A stretch of 64,000 nt of DNA from Echinarachnius parma (taxonomy: Eukaryota > Echinodermata > Echinoidea > Clypeasteroida > Echinarachniidae): the NCBI GenBank assembly GCA_037951105.1, contig JBAMJV010011085.1, forward strand, positions 1 through 64,000, in the 5' to 3' direction. A program made the position numbers and the translations under genes. Of this stretch, positions 57,182-64,000 are shown in pieces. Positions within the stretch are counted from its first letter, which is position 1, and each line of letters starts with the position of its first letter. Under the pieces are notes generated by a model. The model worked only from the letters and a program-made list of their open reading frames with translations, was not told the DNA's origin and ran no database searches.

Positions 57182-57562
57182 TTAAACAATCGCAAACGAT
57201 GTTGCGTACCTTTTCAACTCACTGCGGAGCTTACTAATCAAAATTACTATGGACGATTTTGGATTGTTGATCTGGCTGTAGATCATATTTCAATGTCCCT
57301 ATGATGTCCAATGATGTCGTTTGAACTAAACAAAGAATTGTGACAGTTTGTATTAATGAATAAAACAATGAACACATTTCTTCTGAAAGGCAGTAGGCAG
57401 CAATTTTTGATTGTGATCCGAAAATCGCAGGTTCCAATTAACCCTGCATAAAATCGATTTATCTCGTCACCCTCTTTTTCTTTCCTTTGATGTGGGTCGT
57501 TTTCTTTTGTGAACGGAATATAATTTTAAAAATCATATCGATGAAAAATGCAGTACTCATCA

Positions 57563-57712
57563 GGATCTCCGAGGCAGTGACGCCCTCTGTCGGAGGATCA
57601 GCTGAGTAAGATCGTGGAACTGACAGAGATGAATTAAGGGGATACAGAAGACGTACCAGCAAATCGAGGACAAGATTTGGGATGACAAAAAGAACATCAC
57701 CAATTTGGGTGT
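57563..57712 (+). pseudogene. Relic copy 1 of SULT exon 5
   Basis: Acceptor-like CTCATCAG, then GATCTCCGAGGC...GAGGATCAGCTGAGTAAGAT and ACGTACCAGCAAATCGAGG. It matches exon 5 but is shifted and contains in-frame stops. Confidence 0.8.
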
Positions 57713-57756
57713 ATTTTGAATCTGTAACTATTGTTTTACTCTTTTAATTCTGCCCG

Positions 57757-57917
57757 GATCTGCGCGGGAGCCGCGTTCAGCGAGTCGCCAATTTTCTGGG
57801 GCGCCCTCTGTCGGAGGATCAGCTGAGTAAGGTCGTGGAGCTGACTGAGATGGAGACGTATCAGCAGATCCGGTACAAGATAGGGGACGACTGGGAAACC
57901 CTCACCAGACTGTGTAG
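57757..57917 (+). pseudogene. Relic copy 2 of SULT exon 5
   Basis: Similarity to exon 5 starts in the preceding intron (TTTTACTCTTTTAATTCTGC). The acceptor AG has become CG. The GVQ-RVANFLG-like region and the QQIRYKIGDDWET-like region are recognisable. Confidence 0.8.
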
Positions 57918-57968
57918 ACATTTTCTTTCGAGATTATAATAATTGCTTTCCTCTTTTAATATTGCCAG

Positions 57969-58161
57969 GATCTCAAAGGGAGCGTGCAGCGCGTCGCAGA
58001 TTTCCTGGAGCGCCCTCTCACTGAGGAACAGCTGAACAAGATCGTGGAGCTGACCGAGATGAAGGGGATGCAGAAGACGTACCAGCAGATCGAGGACAAG
58101 ATGGGGGACGATGGAAAGGAAATGACAAGACTCTTCGGGCAACTACCCTTCCTGAGGAAAG
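57969..58161 (+). CDS. Cytosolic sulfotransferase, exon 5
   Basis: Acceptor ATTGCCAG, donor GTTAGT at 58162. It encodes DLKGSVQRVADFLERPLTEE, QLNKIVELTEMKGMQ and an F-G-Q-L-PFLRK end, and leads into the RKG-x-x-G-x-W PAPS motif of exon 6. Two relics of it lie upstream and partial repeats of its 3' end downstream. Confidence 0.9.
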
Positions 58162-58237
58162 GTTAGTAGACAGCAGTATTTCATGGATGTTAGTTTGATT
58201 ATTTGGTCGGCATGGTCGAGAACAAGCTGAGGTGACG

Positions 58238-58672
58238 GAGAGAAAGCGCTGACAAGACTCTTCGAGCAATTATCCTAGTATACTGGGCCTGAGGAAAAGT
58301 ATGTAGACTGCAATATTGTAACTATATCCATGATTTGGTGAACAGTCTTGCGGGGATGTTAGTTTGATCCCTGGGTCGGAATGGTTTAGGACGATGAGGG
58401 ACAGCGAGAAAGCGGTGATAAGCCTATTCGGGTAACTACTAACTACCCTACCTGATGAAAGGTTAGTATAGGCTGCCATACTATATATAATAGCCATGTT
58501 TCAGGAACGTTCGTACAGGGATATTCTTATAGTAGTCGATGGAATACTAAATATCCATGTTTCAGGAACAAGATTTTCTTAGAAGAATCTTATTTTGATT
58601 TCTGGGTCGAGTATAGAAGATAGGAAACGTCGATCGAAAAGACGGTGACAAGACTCTTTCTGAGGAATGATT
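58238..58672 (+). pseudogene. Three partial repeats of the SULT exon 5 end
   Basis: GAGAAAGCGCTGACAAGACTC (about 58240), GAGAAAGCGGTGATAAGCC (about 58408) and AAAGACGGTGACAAGACTC (about 58637) resemble the ATGACAAGACTCTTCGGGCA part. They are followed by sequences resembling the exon end and donor. A fourth faint copy is near 58930. Units also repeat intron text (ATGTTAGTTTGAT, GGTCGG(C/A)ATGGT). Confidence 0.65.
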
Positions 58673-58673
58673 C

Positions 58674-58813
58674 CAGTGGCGGATCCAGGGTTAACAGTGA
58701 AAAAAAAATCACTTACGGGGGTTCAAAATAGCGAAAAAAATTCGCCGCCTTGCGGCTCATGGACCCCCCCCCCCCCCCCCCCCTTAGCAAAAAGCTAGAT
58801 CCACCCCTGGATT
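58674..58813. mobile_element. hAT-like MITE with GTGGCGGATCCAGG ends and a poly-C core
   Basis: CAGTGGCGGATCCAGGGTTA at the left and GCTAGATCCACCCCTG at the right are inverted. A 7-bp GATTCCA direct repeat borders it (58670s and 58810s). These ends are typical of hAT MITEs. Confidence 0.65.
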
Positions 58814-58979
58814 CCATGGGAGTATTCAAGCAAGACAGCTTGTTCTTTGAGTGGCTAATACAATACTTCTTATCCGTTATTCCAGGGAAGGGGGGAAGAT
58901 GGGAGGGGATATTATATATCTGTATATAGGAAGGCGAAGGCGGTGACAAACATTTTCGGACAACTTCTTTATCTTTCTC

Positions 58980-59510
58980 AAACCGTTCTAAACCGATTCA
59001 ATTATTCTCATTCATTGTATTCATTGTAACCAGTATAACAAAATATCAATATAAATGGAAATTTCACAATGATTATACAAATGTGTTCTGACGTAATACT
59101 AGAAGCAGAATCGTGTGTAGGTTGGTGCACTGCCCTTTTACGAAGAAAAATATGATTTTAGTAACTTTTACTGGAAGCAATTCAAAATGTAATGTACAAT
59201 TTATTGTTAATTTTTTAAAGTACGATTGTAAAGTATTATTCGAATTGTTTATGAATTATTATTCATTTGCTTTATTATTACTCGAGGGGTCCACAATCTA
59301 CAAGCACTGCTTTTCATTGGATCCCTCCATTTCCAAACACATCATTTATTGTAGCCTATATGATTCTTATTTTCATTGTACATCTGTTTAATTATACCAT
59401 AATGTAACCTTTGTTTTGTTTTGTACAATGATATGTATATTGATTTATGTTGGAAATGAAATAAACTAAACTGAAACTGAAACTGAAACTGAAACTGAAG
59501 AATACAAATT
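58980..59510 (+). mobile_element. Possible retroposon tail ending in (CTGAAA)n
   Basis: AT-rich DNA ends GAAATAAACTAAACTGAAAC with about five CTGAAA units to 59500, like the 3' tails of LINEs/SINEs. A 92-codon frame at 59113-59391 has no recognised domain. Confidence 0.4.
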
Positions 59511-60160
59511 ATACATTACATTAGCAAATGATTATGGTTGGTGGGTCATCAATCACGCACTTATACACCCAAACAAACACAAACATCATGAGCACCATGC
59601 GCTATGAAAGATAAAAAGAAATGAGTAAAACGGATAGACAGAACAAGGGTGGATAGCAGGAGCAATGAAATGATGAATGGAAGAGTTCCGAAAAGAGTGT
59701 AAAGTAAAAGTGAAACCAACAAAATACTTAGTTCATAACAGTATTTGAAGAGCTCAGTTCCAAAATGCGCTAAATCCATTTTCCATAAAAATTGAATTAA
59801 CGATATATCTACATTAAGCTACGTAGCTATCTAGGAATCCACATTTTACGACAATTTACTCACTAAAAAATCAAAATATAGAAAGTTAAATTTTCATATT
59901 CCCATAGGCACGTGTACAAAGTTGGGCAAAGAAACCCGGTTTCCTCGAGAGTTGAAAAAGTGGATATAGCGCCTTTTGAAAGATACTTGAATCATGACAA
60001 AGGTGTGCTTGATCTTTTACCGCCAGTTGTGTAGTGCAGATTATATAAAGAAAGATTATTCTGCCTTCAAACCATATTGGCTTATTAATGTTAAAGTAAC
60101 CTTGGTTTTTCATTATCTTACATGATCACTTGTTCAAAGCGCACTCTCAACCAACACTGC
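59511..60160. other. SULT intron 5, nothing recognised
   Basis: Short motif-free frames only. Confidence 0.35.
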
Positions 60161-60166
60161 GTAGCG

Positions 60167-60345
60167 TGGTCGGACTTATTGGGGGGGGGGGGGGGGGGGG
60201 GGCACGCAAAATTATTGGGGGGCACACCCAATAATTTCTTTGTTTTTACAAAAAATGTCCCATTATGTTTTCTATTGTTTTTTTTTTTCAAATTGCCCCC
60301 CCCCCCCCCCCCCCCCCCGCCGTCGCTACGCCACTGACCGTGACT
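60167..60345. mobile_element. Inverted-repeat element with GCGTAGCG ends, poly-G and poly-C arms
   Basis: TGCGTAGCGTGGTCGGAC at the left and CGTCGCTACGCCACTGACC at the right. A ~22-G run (60181) and a ~21-C run (60297), plus ACCCAATAATTT/AAATTATTGGG, make it fold back completely. Confidence 0.7.
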
Positions 60346-60392
60346 ATGAATCACTTTAATTTGAACTTTCAATTTCGTTTCCTCTCTTGCAG

Positions 60393-60505
60393 GAAAAGTT
60401 GGCGGCTGGAAGGACGAGTACACCGTGGCTCAGAACGAGTATTTCGACAGCGTCTACAAGAAGCACATGGACGGAAGCGGAATAGACTTCGAGTTCGAAG
60501 TATAA
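60393..60505 (+). CDS. Cytosolic sulfotransferase, exon 6 (C-terminus)
   Basis: Acceptor CTCTTGCAG. It encodes GKVGGWKDEYTVAQNEYFDS and VYKKHMDGSGIDFEFEV, with TAA at 60503-60505. With exon 5 it completes RKGKVGGW, the PAPS-binding RKGxxGxW motif. KDEYTVAQNE is the K-x-x-x-T-V-x-x-x-E dimer motif of SULTs. The last ~15 codons and the 3' UTR start are repeated six times downstream. Confidence 0.92.
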
Positions 60506-60758
60506 CCAAATAACCAACATCATACAATGGTAGTTATAAAAACCAAAGAACATCATACAATGACAGTAATGAAACCAAGTAATGCCATGATGTCATGTAA
60601 TAAGTTCCGTGGAAGCGGAATAGACTTCGAGTTTGAAGTATATATAACCAAATAACCAACATTATATCCTACATGAATGAAATCCTGTTTAGTGATTGGT
60701 CTACATAGCGTCATGTGACCAAACATAGTAATGCCCATGGAGAAAAATGTGCTATGCG

Positions 60759-60804
60759 TGACGTCATTCATGGAATAGTAAATGCTATTCCATGAATGAC
60801 GTCA
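60759..60804. repeat. Perfect 20-bp hairpin with TGACGTCA ends
   Basis: Arms TGACGTCATTCATGGAATAG (60759-60778) and its complement (60785-60804), loop TAAATG. Confidence 0.85.
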
Positions 60805-61449
60805 TAGACGCCGGGTGATCATATTGAGCCCATAGAGATGCGTGTTATAAAAACTTCCCTGCGAGCAGAGGTCTTGTTTTAGCTTGCGAAAGATGCTCGA
60901 CGAGATTTCTCAAAGAGTTATTTAAAAAGAAATACAGCATATTTTCACCCGTGAATATCAATAAGTTCCAAAGAATATTCTAGAGATGCATTTCATGTAT
61001 AACGTAGCGGTATTCGAATTTTAAAATTCCGACAATGGTGCACATTGTGCATCGTTGTCCTTCTGTGGTCGTGACACTAATTCGTCATTTAACAATCAGC
61101 CGCGGTGTGCACTGCACTAGCTGTATGTGTAATGTACGAATAACAATTTTCTCCATACAATTACATGTGTGTAGGATGTAAAGCAGGTTAATTATTCACT
61201 TTGATGCGCGCGTTTTGCATTTGGGTGCGCATTAGTTGTTAAGGCGCGTAACCATGAATGGAAAGATAGCGCAATACGCGCTCTGCGCTAGGACTATTGC
61301 GCAAAGGGGGTCAGTGTCACAAACATAAAATAGTCAGTGCAGTGATGGTTCCATGATCAATGTTTTGTTTTTCTTTATATTTTTCTTTAATTTAAATGAA
61401 ATCATTTATTTTTGCGATGATTATTATTATGCGAAGGATATAAAACAAA

Positions 61450-61606
61450 TATATCATGCACTATTTCGAGCCACTAGTGAAATTATGGATTCCTCGGTGA
61501 CAGGAAAAGCACTATGTTCTTCGGGTCTACGACCCTCAGAACATAGTGCTTTTCCTGTCACCTCGGAATCCATAATTTCAACTAGAGGCTCTCAGTGCAT
61601 GGTATA
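61450..61606. repeat. Long hairpin, ~70-bp arms, 17-bp loop
   Basis: Arms 61450-61520 and 61538-61606. The inner 25 bp (61496-61520 and 61538-61562) are perfectly complementary and the outer part is imperfect. No other copy seen in the window. Confidence 0.9.
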
Positions 61607-62289
61607 TTTGTTTACTATACCATGTTACAGTAATAATTTTAAAAATGGCATATAATAGGTTCAGTGGAAGCGGAATAGACTTCGAGTTCGAAGTATAACC
61701 AAATAACCAACACTATACCATGTTACAGTTATAATACAAAATAATGCCATATATTATGTAATAAGTTCCGTGGAAGCGGAATAGACTTCGAGTTTAAAGT
61801 ATAACCAAATAACCAACACTATAGTATACCATATGTTACAGTAATAATACAAAATAATGCCATATATTATGTAATATGTTCCGTGGAAGCGGAATAGACT
61901 TCTAGTTTTAAGTATAACCAAATAACCAACACTATACCATGTTACAGTAATAATACAAAAGAATGCCATAATTATTATGTAATAAGTTCCGTGGAAGCGG
62001 AATAGACTTCTAGTTTGAAGTATAACCAAATAACCAATGTTTGGTTACAGTAATAATACAAAAGAATGCCATACTATTATTATGTAATAAGTTCCGTGGA
62101 AGCGGAATAGACTTCGAGTTTGAAGTATAACCAAATAACCAACACTATACCATGTGACAGTAATAATACCAAAGAACATCATGCATAATGTAATAACTAT
62201 AAGACTGTGGTCTAGCCTACACAGTTGGCCGGACGCCCCAATCTACAGATGGTCAACAGTGTAAAATCCAGTTGGTCCTCGTTCATATA

Positions 62290-62820
62290 CAGGGTGGCCC
62301 AAAAAAAAACGGAACGGGGCACTTCCCAAATTATAATAACAAATGTATTGTGTCCATCGGATAGGGTGTCTTTTCAAATGAACAACGATACCAAGAACAG
62401 TCAATTTGGTCGTGTAGTTTTTGTTTTAGGGCGCTGTGAGTGACACCATGTCAGGTTCTCTTTTTTGTCAATTTTTACCAAGCCAGTGCTTGATAGATCG
62501 CACGTACAGCCTTTCATATCGTTCAACGAGGCGCGCCATTGTTAGTGTGCACTCAGCCGTGTGCCGAGAGAATGGGCGTGTTCGTTGAATGGTATTACGG
62601 GCAGGGGGTGCAATTTAACTGGCATTGACTAGGTACAAATTGACAAAAATAGGCACCTGACATGGTCTCACTCACAGCGTCCTAAAACAAAAACTACACG
62701 ACCAAAATTACTGTTCTTGGTATCGTTTCTCATTGGAAAAGACACCCTATCAAATGGACATAAATATGTTGGTACTATATTTTGGGAAGTGCCCCGTTCC
62801 GTTTTGTTGGGGCCACCCTG
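62290..62820. mobile_element. Mariner-like non-autonomous element (CAGGGTGGCCC ends)
   Basis: TA at 62288-62289 and 62821-62822. CAGGGTGGCCCAAAAAAAAA at the left and GTTGGGGCCACCCTG at the right. The inverted ends run for about 190 bp (GAACGGGGCACTTCCC, GACACCCTATC, AAAACTACACGACC). 531 bp, no transposase frame. Confidence 0.85.
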
Positions 62821-62822
62821 TA

Positions 62823-63450
62823 TAGTTCATGTCTCGGCTTGATTTTTGTAATGGTATTTTGTATGGTCTGCCTAACAATGAGATTCAAAAGTTGCAACGA
62901 ATACAAAACTCTGCGGCTAGGTTGGTTACTCGCACTCGACTCAATGAGCATTTAAGTCCAGTCTTACGACAATTGCATTGGCTCCCGGTTAAGCAGCGAA
63001 TTGACTTTAGGATTTTAATATTGGTTTTTATGTGCTTGCAAGAATTAGGCCCTGCTTATTTACAACAGTTGATAACAATATATTGTCCTGCAAGAAACCT
63101 TCGCTCTCAGTCAAAATCTCTTTTAGCCTCCCCCAACAAATTTGTACGGTGCAAGATCTTTCTAACTGGCAGCCGCAGAGTTATGGAATAAATTACCGAG
63201 CCATCTCAAGCATGTTGACACAGTAAATGATTTTAAGAGTCTTTTGAAAACGTATTTGTTTAATTTGTAAATTGATTAGGTTTTACACTGTATGTCAAAG
63301 TTTTGTCATTTTTCATTTCACCTTGTCTTTTCTTCGCTCCCTGTCTGTTATCCTAATTCTATATGTTCAATCCTTTAAAGCTCTTAGAGACTTAAATTTA
63401 TTTTTGTTGTGATTATGCGCTATAAAAAAAATGGTTTATTATTATAAAGA
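62823..63450 (+). mobile_element. LINE fragment (CR1/L2/Jockey-type), 3' end of the reverse-transcriptase ORF
   Basis: The 62829-63191 frame reads SRLDFCNGILYGLPNNEIQK, LQRIQNSAARLVTR, HLSPVLRQLHWLPVKQRIDF and LGPAYLQQLI. This is the conserved region after the RT domain in CR1/L2/Jockey-like LINEs. A frame change near 63170 is followed by LLKTYLFNL and a stop. The 3' end GCGCTATAAAAAAAATGG and ATTATTAT tail fit this group. 5' truncated; a mariner-like element abuts it on the left. Confidence 0.85.
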
Positions 63451-63970
63451 GCTCTGGTATAATAACAAAACCCACGAATTACAAGGTAATTTTATTGGTA
63501 TATGAGCTCGTTTCCTATCCGACCATAATGCGGCGAAACGGTCAGTATCTAGCAAATTTTGAAATTCCATGACGTTTCGCGGAGCCGAATTAAAAGTATA
63601 TCCTAGTCCATTCCGAACTTGGTCCGTATCATTTCGTTTTACTGCCAGTATTCTGCTATCGTGCCCGACCTGGCAACAGTATTTTTCTTACGCAAATATT
63701 TTCAAATCATGAACAAAATTGCCTACATGGATATAGAGTACCTTCCGGATGTCAAACGGATAGGTAACGGAAGGAGATGCACTATAGTGGGACTAAGCCA
63801 TTACATTTAATAACTTCGCTCTAACACAATGACGTCATTAATACTAGAATAACCGGTTGTTTTTTACATTCAGAGCAGCGTATAGCAGTTATTCAGCCGC
63901 CATGTTTATCCAAAGATATCGGTATAGATTAGTGAAGCTGATCCTGTGTAATGGTCCACCACTCATTAAA
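63451..63970. other. Intergenic stretch, nothing recognised
   Basis: A 63-codon frame at 63619-63810 lacks known motifs. No repeat identified. Confidence 0.35.
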
Positions 63971-63977
63971 TCTTTAA

Positions 63978-64000
63978 AGGGATGGTACAGACTGTTCTGG
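63978..64000 (+). mobile_element. Start of a family-1-like TTAA MITE cut by the window end
   Basis: TTAA at 63974-63977 followed by AGGGATGGTACAGACTGTTC, resembling the left terminus of family 1. Confidence 0.5.

Larger units (their letters stand above)
60472..62205 (+). repeat. Repeated SULT terminal-exon end plus 3' UTR (six extra copies)
   Basis: GGAAGCGGAATAGACTTC occurs in the true exon (60472) and again at 60611, 61676, 61772, 61884, 61993 and 62098. Spacing in the cluster is 96-112 bp. Each copy includes the TATAACCAAATAACCAA 3'-UTR start. The copies at 60611 and 61676 are separated by ~1 kb that holds two hairpins. The unit has no acceptor site, so the copies are probably UTR sequence or intergenic. 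Confidence 0.9.

Noticed and set aside
1-64000. Retrovirus-like, LTR or Polinton-type elements
   Set aside because: I looked for long direct terminal repeats and for reverse-transcriptase, integrase, capsid or polymerase motifs and recognised none apart from the LINE fragment near 62.8 kb.

Overview
This is an AT-rich, intron-rich, repeat-laden animal nuclear window. Genes have short exons with GT-AG introns of up to about 13 kb, and there is an interstitial TTAGGG array. Two genes encode secreted Pro/Gly-rich C-type-lectin-like proteins that resemble the spicule-matrix proteins of echinoderms. I infer an echinoderm, or a close relative such as a hemichordate, possibly a brittle star or sea star. 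The species cannot be fixed from the sequence. All recognised genes lie on the + strand.

Layout. (1) 437-14792: lectin-like gene A, with exons at 437-579, 13521-13718 and 14606-14792. Its first intron holds a ~5 kb inverted-repeat transposon with 152-bp subterminal repeats, and three decayed copies of exon 2 stand just upstream of the intact one. (2) 23023-34612: paralogous lectin-like gene B, with a signal peptide, a Pro/Gly-rich arm and a CTLD whose last exon I could not find. (3) 39578-44678: a two-exon Ig-like surface protein; its short second exon encodes a hydrophobic tail that looks like a GPI-attachment signal. (4) 49227-60505: a complete six-exon cytosolic sulfotransferase (SULT) gene of 310 codons with the PAPS-binding and dimerisation motifs. 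(5) 62290-63450: a TA-flanked mariner-like element beside a 5'-truncated LINE fragment.

The most striking feature is repeated tandem duplication of partial exons. Lectin A exon 2 and SULT exons 1, 2, 5 and 6 each sit in a small array of extra copies that usually carries the adjoining splice junction or 3' UTR. The exon-2 array of SULT has a 171-bp unit (57 codons) that stays open in frame and repeats the splice donor, so isoforms with added 57-residue blocks are possible.

Most of the remaining DNA consists of short non-autonomous DNA transposons. These include several TTAA-flanked families with AGGG-type ends, hAT-like elements with 8-bp target duplications, poly-G/poly-C inverted repeats and palindromic foldbacks. 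tRNA-derived SINEs and simple repeats are also present. Several insertions are nested two or three deep and can be ordered in time. I recognised no retrovirus-like, LTR or Polinton-type element. The genes share no obvious pathway. Sulfation and lectin-like matrix proteins could both serve extracellular matrix or skeleton building, but that is only inference.
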